Assembly: GCA_033816765.1 (NCBI GenBank)
Contig: CM066295.1
Location: 434,001 to 498,000 of the forward strand
From: Nothopassalora personata
Lineage: Eukaryota > Ascomycota > Dothideomycetes > Mycosphaerellales > Mycosphaerellaceae
Direction: 5' to 3'
Length of the DNA stretch: 64,000 nucleotides
Positions 1-8,399 of this stretch are shown here, piece after piece. Position 1 is the stretch's first letter. The number at the start of each line of letters is the position of its first letter. The position numbers and the translations under genes were made by a program. A model generated the notes under the pieces. The model made no database searches. It saw only the letters and a list, made by a program, of their open reading frames with translations, and was not told the origin of the DNA.

Positions 1-1937
1 ATGTCTCGTCTCGATCAGACGTGGCCGCTGACGCAGCATTCGCGTTGATAGAGAAGTACAAAGCAGATACGTCACCGCACAAGGTCGATCTCAGTCCGGG
101 CTTTTATCGTGATGAAGAAGCGAAGCCTTGGACATTTTACCTCAGCAAGCTCAGTCGCTTCTTTCTCGGCTCGGCACCGTTTAGCTCCGATCATCACGGG
201 ATAGCACGGTTCAGCACCGTTCAGCCAATCGGGTGATTCCGCAGCAGCGAGCCTTAGCGAAGCGTCTAAGATCAAATGGGGCTTGTTTTAGTGCAGCTTA
301 AAGCTGTGCAGCACCACCACTATATTTCAGTACGCGATAGTAACCGATTACTACGCCCGGCCGAGCTCCTGCAGATTCAAATGATAGCGCCGATAGCAGA
401 GATTACGACGGCGTCGAGAACGTAACGATCCGATAGCGCGTTATGTACGAAGTACATCCTCGAATGCAAAACCGACTTTATGCAGTTTAAACCAATATTA
501 GCCAGCGAGCCACCAACGCCTCTTACGAGTACACCACTACCCCCATTCGATTCCTTAGGCTAAATAAGTAAGAGTTGTTAATATTAAAGGCAGTGCATTA
601 TGTTCGGTAGGCGCGCTAAGACGCGAAGCTAGGTAGATACACAACTATTAAGTCTATTGCATAGCGCGCAATTGTCTGTCGTGCCGTATGCTATACGTAC
701 ACCTTCCTAGTTGATCGTACGCTTCGCAGTCGTGCTAGTGTAGTCGTGTCGCTATAGTAGAACATTAGTGCGTAACAAGAGCGTCGTCCTGCCGTCGTGT
801 ATACCTCCTCCTTGCTCTAGGTTGCTATGCCCGCGTAGGCTCCGTAGTGCGCGGCGCGTGTAGACTTCGTAGCATAACCGGAGGGAATCCAATGTAGTCC
901 TCCTCTTCGTCGCTATTAGGGGCGTTGTTGTCGGCATCGGAGTACTCGTCTAACGATTCTTCTGACTCTACATCTTCGAAGGCGTGTAGTAAGGACTCGT
1001 GTCGCGCGGACAGCGATTGTAGGTGATTATGACAAGCAGACGACGCCATTGTTAATTCAATTAAAAGCGCCGAGCGTGCGCTGTCGAATGCAGTAGTTAT
1101 TAAGGCGGTAGAGTAACGTGGTAATAGAGATGTATACCTTCGAATGTAATAGTGCTTGTTTGTATACAGGGCTGAATTCGTATACACCAAAACAGCCCCA
1201 TTTAGTCTTAGACTCGCTGCGCGAATTGGCGCTCCTAGCCCTCTAATTGGCTGAACGGTGTAGAACCGTGCTTAACGGAGCTGAAGCGAGCTTAAGCGAG
1301 CCTAGCGCGTGCGCTAGGCGAAGCCAAAGCCAATTCCTGCGGCGAGTCTGAGTTTACTGAGGTAATGGACATTACCATCTGTGCAACAGGTACCTTTAAA
1401 CCCTGCCCCGTATCACAGCGACCTTGTACCAACATTTGTAAGGCTGAACAAGCGCTATACAAAGATTCGTCCCGAGACCATGAACACTTGCCTCTGCTCG
1501 GGCATGCACTGCTCCTGAGCAAAGTTCGAGACCTCATCTTCGGCGTGTCGTCGGACCAGTCTGCTAGGATTGCTTCTATCCAAACAATAGCAGGTACAGG
1601 AGCGAACCATCTCGGTGCTCTACTGCTGTCGCAAGCCTGTCGTCCACAAACCGTTTGGATATCGAAACCATCTTGGATCAACCACACGGAGATCTGGAAG
1701 ATCATGGATAACGGCATTCAGCGTCGATCGTATCCGTACTTCGATCCAGAGCGTTTCACGATCGATTACGATGGCATGTTGTCGACTCTGGGTACAGAAG
1801 CCCAGGAAGGCGATGCGGTCATGTTGCATAGCGGCGCACATAATCCAACGCGATTAGATCTAGATAAAGCACAGTGGATAAAAATCGCGGCCTTGTGTGA
1901 GGAGAAGCGCCTCATTCCATTCTTTAACGTTGCCTAG
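1..1937 (+). pseudogene. Aspartate aminotransferase, 5' part, split by a hAT-like element and truncated
   Basis: Fold-type I PLP-dependent aspartate aminotransferase fragment (Asp + 2-oxoglutarate to oxaloacetate + Glu). The reading frame is open from base 3, so the true start lies outside the window. Visible family blocks: KVDLSPGFYRDEEAKPW (about 70-130), TIAGTGANHLGA, a WINH block, YPYFDPE and HSGAHNPT (1590-1850). The exon is interrupted at codon WT by the element at 137-1365. With the element and one TSD copy removed, the frame reads on as WTLPSVQQ, then a 53-nt intron (1390-1442, GT...AG), then AEQALYKDS, as expected for the family. The usual HNPTG glycine is Arg here. The gene ends at 1935 inside the FFNVAYQG-like block, where RIPed mariner DNA starts. 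The PLP lysine and C-terminal half are not in the window. No RIP decay is seen in the exons. Family call confident; isozyme uncertain. Confidence 0.88.
137..1365. mobile_element. Non-autonomous hAT-like DNA transposon with 8-bp TSD
   Basis: A 1,229-bp element begins TTACCTCAG and ends CTGAGGTAA, perfect terminal inverted repeats that extend imperfectly for about 18 bp. It is flanked by the 8-bp direct repeat TGGACATT (129-136 and 1366-1373). A second, subterminal inverted repeat of about 27 bp pairs 203-229 with 1246-1272, with weaker pairing further outward. The 8-bp duplication is the hallmark of the hAT superfamily. No transposase similarity is recognisable in the interior; its short ORFs (for example 825-1190 on the minus strand, with an acidic stretch) are not convincing genes. 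It is not RIPed. It inserted precisely into an exon of the aminotransferase gene. Confidence 0.9.
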
Positions 1938-3365
1938 TATTACGACGTGTAAAAGAGCGCGCTATAGCGGAAAATAGGCCCGAAGTTCGGCCGTCCTATA
2001 GTCCCTATAGTAAATACGCGTAGAACCTAGGAATATCGTCCATCTTGCCTATTGTTGACCTTATATCGTTATAACCTCATCGTCGCTATATAAAGGTATA
2101 GCTAGATTATTATATAGCTTACCTATACTACTATAGGCGTTAAAATCCCTCTATAGTAGTAGCGTAAGATTAAGCGTCTATTTGTTAACACGTCCTATAG
2201 TAACCAGTAGATCTTAGAGCTCGTAAATATATCTAGGCGTATAATAGACAAGTACTATAATAACCTCCTTCTATTAAGTAAGGTATATCTAGACTATAGC
2301 CTTATAGAGACTAGTTATTCTCGAGCTCTTTTACCTATCTTTAAATAGCGTATATTCGAGTACCTCGTAGACTAGCTAATAGCTTTCTAGGACGAGGTAG
2401 TTTAGTACCTCTATAATAAGTCTAGCGTCGTTATTAGTTAAAGTATAATATTATAGTTATTAAAGCGGAGGTATTACTTAAAGAAAGTAGCTATTTATTT
2501 AGTAAAGGAGCGTAATTAGGAAGTAAGGGATTAGTTCGAGAGATAGTAGAGTAAGATACTAATGTTACGGATCGGTCTGGGGAAGCCCGTAGCCAACCAA
2601 TCGATGCCAGCAGACCAGCGGATGCACCCGATATGCAGAGTGCTCTCAGTGCTCTCGGGTGCTCTCTCGAGAGAGCAGAGAGAGCAGAGAGAGCAGGAAA
2701 GATCACGCCAAGACACGGCACTATATAGACGACGCTCTTTTGCAAGTAGATAGGAGCCTCGTGCTCAACTCATTTTAAGTATACACCATATACTGTTTGG
2801 AACCACTACCTTCATAACTGATTGAGACATCCCTGCAAAGATCCAAGCCCGAGTTGTGATAACGTACAGCGGTTCCTAACAACTAATAGATTAAGTCTAC
2901 TATGTTAACGAGAGTATATTAAATAAATGTGCTAGTTAGTAGAAGACTAGATAGACGCCTATAGGAGCTCTATATTTTAAATAAGGCTCGTATAAAAGAG
3001 AGGTTAGATAGTTAGTATTACTAGGAATTACCTATAATAGATACCTACCTAGTACGCTTATCTTTTAAGGTAGTATTACTACTAAGATATTCGAGTCCTA
3101 GCTTAAATATATAGTACTAATATAGCTCGAAAGAGGTTTATTTCTAGTAATAGATAACGTATTAATTTATCGTAGTAAGCGTATTAAAGAGCTAAGTAGG
3201 AGAGCTAGAATATATCTATAGTACCTACTACTATATCTACTAGACTTTAACCCTATTAAGTTATTATTTAGTGTACTAAAGAGATAGGTAAAGAAGTATA
3301 TAAATACCGCTACTACTTATAATAGCTTTAGAGACTTTATTCGAGTCGCTATAAAGCGCTTTAAG
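1938..3365 (+). pseudogene. Tc1/mariner transposase, RIP-inactivated (5' and central part)
   Basis: RIPed DDE transposase of the fungal Tc1/mariner type, readable on the plus strand through stops. The N-terminal HTH region lies around 2330-2560 (a VAKERNQEVRDQF-like block just before 2560). The catalytic core follows: YVNESI (D changed to N) near 2900, LVMDN near 3140-3160, and a YLLDFNPIKLLFSVLK block near 3235-3285, matching the family's PPYSPDLNPIE box. A solo LTR (2563-2881) splits it. The C-terminal end is displaced to 30079 by the RZ-II insertion after 3365. The element abuts the aminotransferase exon at a TA dinucleotide, the Tc1/mariner target. Terminal inverted repeats could not be confirmed by eye. 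Confidence 0.75.
2563..2881 (+). mobile_element. Solo LTR of the gag-only LTR element family
   Basis: A 319-bp sequence starts TGTTACGG, ends CCTAACA and is flanked by the 5-bp direct repeat ACTAA (2558-2562 and 2882-2886), so it is a complete solo LTR. Its second half (from about 2695, including the TATA-like ACTATATAG) is nearly identical to the reverse complement of the LTRs of the element at 5028-7466. Its first half (U3) is unrelated or strongly diverged and carries GAGAGCA microrepeats. It contains normal CA and TG, in contrast to the mariner DNA around it, so it arrived after the mariner was RIPed or escaped RIP by being short. Confidence 0.92.
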
Positions 3366-3440
3366 CCGTCTACGGAGAGCGCCTTTACGCGGCGGACGGT
3401 GTAAGGATTATCGTTACGACGATAGGAAACTAAGTCTCTC
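3365..3440 (+). ncRNA. Putative HDV-like self-cleaving ribozyme, RZ-II type
   Basis: Helix order fits the nested double pseudoknot of HDV-like ribozymes. P1 GCCGTCT pairs with GGACGGT; P2 GAGAG pairs with CTCTC; P3 is GCC with GGC and a 7-nt loop TTTACGC; P4 is TATCGT-TACG-ACGATA; the J4/2 joiner contains CTAAG, where the catalytic C of the family lies. P1 and P4 differ in sequence from the RZ-I version but keep pairing. It begins exactly at the element's 5' boundary. The activity of this RIPed copy is doubtful. Confidence 0.65.
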
Positions 3441-3845
3441 TATTACGAAGCCTATACGGCGGCTAGGAACGAAAGCCGTACGGAATAAGATAAGATATAC
3501 GCGCCTCCTACGATACGACCGAGCGACCGATATATAAAACATAACATGTAATACGATGCGACGGCTACGACTAAGCGATGCTACCGCTTTCTAGTATACT
3601 CCCTTAAACCGGCTACTTAACCCGCGATAGAACGGCGTAGTAACTCGTTTCTAGAGCACCCCTCCGAGAGAAGAGACTTAGTAGCCTTAGTTTCTTAGAT
3701 AGAGGGCGTAAGGGGCACCTATACGTGTTTTAGGGGGCACGTATAGATAAGCACCTACGTACCTAACTGCCCGGAAAGGATACAAGTAGGAGAGACGTAA
3801 GGGAATAGTAGTGTTTTACATTTCGTAATATACGGGTTACGTGCC

Positions 3846-4133
3846 TATTACGGAATAATTCCTATAGACCCTAGAATTATAATAACGAGACGAGTACGCA
3901 ACTTATCCTACCTAAGCGCTTAGACTTAGGGCGATTAGACTACTTATGCTTAGACTAATTAGACTTCTTATTATAAGGGACGGGCCCCTATTTCTTAGTA
4001 TAGGCTACGCCTATACGTTCGGATTGCTTTCCGATACCTTTTCTTCGGATAGCGTATAACTTCCCCCTTCTTCTATATCAAACTTATTATAAACTTTATA
4101 GAACTTTAGTATATACGTCGTTTACCCGTAACA
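3846..4133 (+). repeat. G1 5' LTR
   Basis: Starts TATTACGG (RIPed TGTTACGG) and ends CCCGTAACA, giving inverted termini TGTTACGG/CCGTAACA over 288 bp. The first 118 bp or so match the chromovirus LTRs at 17949 and 29289; the rest is different. It is inserted in RZ-II after GTGCC (3841-3845). Confidence 0.7.
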
Positions 4134-5027
4134 TTAAGTTCGATCTATTCGAATTAGCTAGGCATCTACTATTAAAGAGACGGGATACGTAATAACGTCG
4201 CCGGGTAGCGAGAACCCTAGGACTAGTACCCCGAATAAAAACTTCTAACTTATACTTTAGTAACTGTACTAGCGATAGGAAGAGATATAAGCCGAGTTAA
4301 TTGTAACGCGCGCCGCTTTAAAAGAATCGGAAGACGCTCGACGTTAGTTAACACCTATAGTCTCGCTACTAGTTTATAATAAGACGAATACTAGTAACCT
4401 AATAAGACAGTTACTATAGACGCTAAACGCCGCCGCGCCCTCGTCGCGTACTAGAGAAGAACCGTCGGGTCCTAGAGGTTAGAACCTACCTTCCTAGGAC
4501 GGTAAGGTAGAGACATTCCGCGATTACTTCTTAAGGTTAAAGAGCTCTTTTAGAGTACGATCCGCCCTAAAACCGACGCTCTCTAAGGAGTATTACTAGG
4601 ATACGAGTAATAACACCTTACTAGCGAGAGAGCGTACTAGGATACGGCACTTCTAGGATAAGGGAGACGGCGAACTTAGGAAGGACCCCGTTACTTTCTT
4701 TACGTAACTTAAGAAAGTCTTCGGTAATAGTAACGAGCGCGCTAAGGCTCTAGAGCAGCTTACTAAGATTAAACATACGAATGGTTAACCCTAGTACGAT
4801 TACTAGATAAAATTCGACGGACTCCTACTAAGCGCTAGCGGAGAGAACTAGAGGGACGACGCGAAGATTAGTTACTTACGTAACACCTTCTCAAACCCCG
4901 TTAGGATATATACGGCGGCTATACCGAAAAAGGAGGACTACTACGAGTTTACGGGTAAGGTTAAACGGATTATAACTAATCTTAAGGACACGGACTAGTT
5001 TAAAATAGCCTATAAGAGGTAGAAGGA
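4134..5027 (+). pseudogene. G1 Gag, RIP-inactivated, first part
   Basis: Degenerate Gag reading frame, best read from about 4470 (FDGKVETFRDYF-like capsid start) to 5027. It shows a retroviral-type capsid region with AARERTRIRHF- and TYAAIPKKEDYYEF-like blocks, the latter in the style of Gag pre-knuckle helices. The frame resumes at 7472-7653 after the gag-only element and at 16474 after element C, where the zinc knuckle (about 16510-16560; CYFRCGASGHRVKDC-type, with Cys now Tyr) lies. RIP has produced TAG and TAA at former Gln and Trp codons. 4134-4470 is leader-like, with no recognisable gene. Confidence 0.65.
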
Positions 5028-5357
5028 TGTTAGGAACCGCTGTACGTTATCACAACTCGGGCTTGGATCTTTGCAGGGATGTCTCAATCAGTTATGAAGG
5101 TAGTGGTTCCAAACAGTATATGGTGTATACTTAAAATGAGTTGAGCACGAGGCTCCTATCTACTTGCAAAAGAGCGTCGCCTATATAGTGCCATGTCTTG
5201 GCGTGATCTGTCCTGCTCTCTCTTGCTCTCTTGATCTCTTGTTCTCTTGCTCTCTTGATCTCTTGATCTCTTGATCTCTTGCTCTCTGTCCCGCAAGTTT
5301 CTTTGCTCTCCTCGCTTAGTGAGTGGCTGTGAGTTCTCCACGAATCAAACCGTAACA
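5028..5357 (-). repeat. LTR of gag-only element (3' LTR in sense direction)
   Basis: 330 bp, starting TGTTAGG and ending CGTAACA on the plus strand. It contains a short tandem array of CTTGATCT/CTTGCTCT units at about 5217-5290, in U3 of the sense strand. It is nearly identical to 7137-7466. Confidence 0.95.
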
Positions 5358-5537
5358 CCATCCCCCTTCTAGCCTAGCTTCGTCCCGAAGCTTATAGTCG
5401 TTTCGAGTGTGCATCTTTTCCATCGGCTAAAGATGTCGTCTTCTTTACCATCACCCACACACCGTCGCAAGCCAAAGGTTTCGTCCACTCTCCGTCGTCT
5501 GGACCTTTATACCGATATCGAAACAAACGGTACTGAA

Positions 5538-6086
5538 ATGGCGCCCTGTTCTTCCTGCAAGTCTGTTGTCGTTGCACCCGGCGAAGTTCGTCCCCGCTGC
5601 GTCGTCGGTCCTCGTTCGTCAAAGTGTTCCGAGTGCATCAAGCACAACCGGAAGTCTTGCGACGTCTCTCTCGCCTTTTCCCAGTGGGAAAAACTTCGGA
5701 ACGCGAGGGAAGCGTTGCGTCGTGACATCGAGTCGTTGGAGGAGGAGGAGGTGGAGATTCTGCAGCGATTGTCTCGTGACCAACAGGCGTTGTCCGAAAG
5801 AAGAATGAAAAAGATTCGTCTCAGGAAACAACTGCGTCTCGCCGAGAACCGCGTCGATGGTGCCACTGCCTTGGCACTCGAGGAGCTGGAGTCCGAGGAT
5901 CCTTCTCCCGAGTCCGTCCTTCCTTTCTCCGTTCCCTCCGGCATAGAGGTGCCAGATCATTCCTTTTTCCACGGCATTCTCGAAATGCCCCTGGACCACT
6001 GGAGTACGATAACGGGTGTCCCTCTCGACGATCCGTTAAAGGGTCTCTTTTCTCCCGAGCCTTCACATCAAGAGTCCGCGGTGTGA
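5538..6086 (+). CDS. Antisense Cys-rich coiled-coil protein of the LTR element
   Basis: Intact ORF, 182 aa from the ATG at 5538; longer forms from 5409 or 5430 are possible. I chose 5538 because the RIPed homologue at 19885 starts at the same place (both MA followed by Cys-rich sequence). The N-terminal 50 residues carry CSSC, then KCSEC and a final CDV, a likely zinc-binding cluster. Residues about 60-120 are rich in E, K, R and L, predicting a coiled coil with a basic RMKKIRLRKQLRL stretch. The C-terminus has a conserved ILEMP motif. It runs antisense to gag and ends 25 bp from the gag stop. Homologous RIPed frames occur at the same relative position in both chromoviruses. Function unknown; DNA or RNA binding is a guess from the Cys cluster and basic helix. 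Confidence 0.85.
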   Translation: MAPCSSCKSVVVAPGEVRPRCVVGPRSSKCSECIKHNRKSCDVSLAFSQWEKLRNAREALRRDIESLEEEEVEILQRLSRDQQALSERRMKKIRLRKQLRLAENRVDGATALALEELESEDPSPESVLPFSVPSGIEVPDHSFFHGILEMPLDHWSTITGVPLDDPLKGLFSPEPSHQESAV

Positions 6087-6111
6087 GGCCGTTGTCGTCA
6101 GGTTGTTTCTG

Positions 6112-7110
6112 CTAGGCAGATTTCGAGAAGAAGTTCTCGCATTCCTGGTATGCATTCTCTTCGCGAATCATTGCGTTGAACTCGCGGCTAACCATGTTCT
6201 TTTTCTTGCAGTTCCTTGCAAAATGGCCTTGCTCGCCACATACGTAGCAGGTGGAACCTTTGCTCTTCAGCCCCCTTCCTGTCCTACGTTCCGTTACGTC
6301 CAATTCCATTGGGTCTCCGTAACCATTAGGGTCCTGACTTCTGGCCTTGAAGCCCCCTCTTCCGCCCGCGGCGGGTCTCTGGTATCCAGGCTGTACGTGT
6401 CGGTCGTACCTCAACTCCTGGAGCCTTTCGTCGATCTCCTTTGCTGCCTTGATCATCGCCCCTAGCGTAACGACGCTGGCGTTTCGGGATAGTTCGGCTT
6501 TGACGTTGTCTTTCAGCCCGAGGTAGAACTGCGATCGCAAAGCTGCGTCGTTCCATTCCAGGTCGGCGGCATATCCTTGGAATTCTGAGGCGTACAGCGC
6601 TACAGAAGTAGTCTGTCGAAGTTGTCGGATATGTCGGTCGGCGTATACCTCCTCATTTGGTATCCCGTATAGATCATCGAGTTTCGTCTCAAACTCGTCG
6701 TAGTCGTGGAAAATTTTTCGAGTTTCCGTTTTCGGTGTTTCTCCCTCGCCCTGGTTGTGTAGCCAGTCCTTGAGGTATGGTCGGAATCCTCTAGCTGCTT
6801 TTCCTCGTAGGAAGGATGCGGCGTACAAGACCTTGCTGACCTCGCCTTGAAACTGGTGTGCGTTGAAGTGGAGGTACAACTGAACCTGCAGTTGAAAAGC
6901 CTCCAGTTTGTCCTTGGTCCCGTCGAACGTCTCCGGCGTAGACACCTTAGGTGCACGGTGGTGGTCCAATGGGTTCAGCATACCCATAGGAGTGTTGTTG
7001 TTCTTGCTGCTTCCTGTAATCGACATTTCGCTCATTCGTTCCGTGATGCCAGTTGACTGTGGCTGTTGTCGTGACGGACTCCGGGTAGCGTCTCTCCCAG
7101 ACATATGCAA
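6112..7110 (-). CDS. Gag polyprotein, 332 aa
   Basis: Intact ORF that starts 27 bp inside the sense-side 5' LTR. The N-terminal 50 residues are low-complexity and polar. Residues about 55-230 form a Ty3/gypsy-type capsid domain (a PETFDGTKDKLEAFQLQ start, a SFLRGKAARGF helix, and a LYGIPNEEVYADRHIRQLRQ helix). A basic Gly/Arg-rich linker follows, then a CCHC zinc knuckle near residue 290, CYVCGEQGHFARNC. Gag packages element RNA into cytoplasmic particles. No protease or polymerase follows; the ORF ends 25 bp from the convergent antisense ORF. A chromovirus Gag in this window (18400-19334) is related in layout. Confidence 0.93.
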   Translation of the reverse strand: MHMSGRDATRSPSRQQPQSTGITERMSEMSITGSSKNNNTPMGMLNPLDHHRAPKVSTPETFDGTKDKLEAFQLQVQLYLHFNAHQFQGEVSKVLYAASFLRGKAARGFRPYLKDWLHNQGEGETPKTETRKIFHDYDEFETKLDDLYGIPNEEVYADRHIRQLRQTTSVALYASEFQGYAADLEWNDAALRSQFYLGLKDNVKAELSRNASVVTLGAMIKAAKEIDERLQELRYDRHVQPGYQRPAAGGRGGFKARSQDPNGYGDPMELDVTERRTGRGLKSKGSTCYVCGEQGHFARNCKKKNMVSREFNAMIREENAYQECENFFSKSA

Positions 7111-7136
7111 AGGGCCCTGGTGGTGGTGCTCAAAGT

Positions 7137-7466
7137 TGTTAGGAACCGCTGTACGTTATCACAACTCGGGCTTGGATCTTTGCAGGGATGTCTCAATCAG
7201 TTATGAAGGTAGTGGTTCCAAACAGTATATGGTGTATACTTAAAATGAGTTGAGCACGAGGCTCCTATCTACTTGCAAAAGAGCGTCGTCTATATAGTGC
7301 CATGTCTTGGCGTGATCTGTCCTGCTCTCTCTTGCTCTCTTGATCTCTTGTTCTCTTGCTCTCTTGATCTCTTGATCTCTTGATCTCTTGCTCTCTGTCC
7401 CGCAAGTTTCTTTGCTCTCCTCGCTTAGTGAGTGGCTGTGAGTTCTCCACGAATCAAACCGTAACA
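7137..7466 (-). repeat. LTR of gag-only element (5' LTR in sense direction)
   Basis: 330 bp, TGTTAGG...CGTAACA on the plus strand, directly followed by TSD AAGGA. Read on the minus strand it supplies the promoter for gag. It carries the same CTTGATCT-type microrepeats as its partner. Confidence 0.95.
7290..7297 (-). promoter_or_regulatory. TATA-like box of the LTR
   Basis: CTATATAG, within GGCACTATATAGACGAC on the minus strand, sits about 155 bp into the sense LTR and 180 bp upstream of the gag ATG. It is conserved in the solo LTR at 2563-2881 although the U3 upstream has diverged, which supports a core promoter role. Confidence 0.55.
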
Positions 7467-7656
7467 AAGGACAATAATAAGGACCCTAGTATAACCGCTA
7501 TAGTTACTACCCGTTCTTTTACGAGAGCGGCTAGTAGCTAGGTTAATGCCGATAGTAATACTGTTATAGTATTAACCCGGACAAGCGGAGGCTGCTCTAG
7601 AAGTCGTAGAGATCGGAAGGAGGATAAAGGGAGGTAGAGAGTAACATAGGTAGTAA

Positions 7657-8048
7657 TGTCTACTAACTACCCTATGTAGGCCTATCTAAGTTGTGGTGGT
7701 GTAGAGCGGCGCTTATGTAAGCAGAGGTATTTGCCGGTCCCGGGACCGTGAAATCAGGTCACGTGACGAGCAGCGCAGTAGCCGAATAAAACAAGAGGAT
7801 TAGCGGACCTAAACCCCTATACCCTCTACTCGAGAGGTATAAATTGAATTGTTACCTTAATCCTACGCTTATAATGCTCAACTGCGCAGTATATATCTTA
7901 ATAGCTATACTAGTCCTGCTAGCTCACCTAAATGTCTAATTAAACCTAAATGAAATAGGGGCAAGTTAGACCTAAGGAACCCCCCCCCTCTAAACCTAGG
8001 GTCGACACAACTAAACCTAAGGTTAACATAACTAATTAGTCGTTAATA
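7657..8048 (-). repeat. Element C LTR, left copy
   Basis: About 392 bp, repeated at 15302-16469. It contains a near-palindrome around GGTCCCGGGACC (about 7736-7760) and a GTCACGTGAC palindrome just after it. Ends with ...AGTCGTTAATA. Confidence 0.8.
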
Positions 8049-8399
8049 TATCCTCCCCTATTACGAACCTGTCCTTAGGTTCTAAAGCAGTAAGCCCGGG
8101 CATTATAGGTAGCTTAATTAGTCGCTATAAGTTAAGGTAGTCTTATAGTAGCACAGTAGCTCACCCTACCATTTAGCTTAACATACAAGATGTTAGGTAG
8201 TCCTAGGGCCTACTAGCGACAGTTTGTGAAGATCGAAAGGATCCTTCTAATAGAGACCGTAATAATAACGTTAATAACCGCGACTCGCATCCGTCGCACT
8301 ACACTAACGTATACTACGAAACTAGCGGGGGAATAGACAGCTATATTAGCATTAATCGAGCGGGCTAGATGGTCGAATAACGTAAACGCTACTTATAAG

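Larger units (their letters stand above)
5028..7466 (-). mobile_element. Young gag-only LTR retrotransposon with antisense ORF (non-autonomous)
   Basis: A complete 2,439-bp element, bounded by 330-bp LTRs and the 5-bp TSD AAGGA (5023-5027 and 7467-7471). By eye the LTRs differ at one base (C5180 versus T7289), so insertion is recent. Sense direction is the minus strand: the LTR then reads TGTTACGG...CCTAACA, gag follows, and no pol is present. The 225-codon plus-strand frame next to the other LTR is antisense to gag. Both frames are intact and CA and TG are normal, so the copy has not been RIPed. It must borrow reverse transcriptase and integrase; the chromovirus family at 17949-29668, which shares LTR termini and the antisense ORF, is the obvious candidate. 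Confidence 0.93.

Noticed and set aside
825..1190. 121-codon minus-strand ORF in the hAT-like element
   Set aside because: It has only an acidic stretch and no transposase similarity; ORFs of this size are expected by chance in a GC-balanced 1.2-kb element.
1292..1857. ORFs on the opposite strand and in another frame of the aminotransferase
   Set aside because: Shadows of the coding frame, which carries the recognisable family blocks.
7300..7450. Coding ORFs of 61-76 codons in the LTRs (also at 5131-5361 and 2491-2753)
   Set aside because: They follow the CTTGATCT microrepeat in open frames and appear only because the LTR is repeated; no start context or conservation between U3 types.
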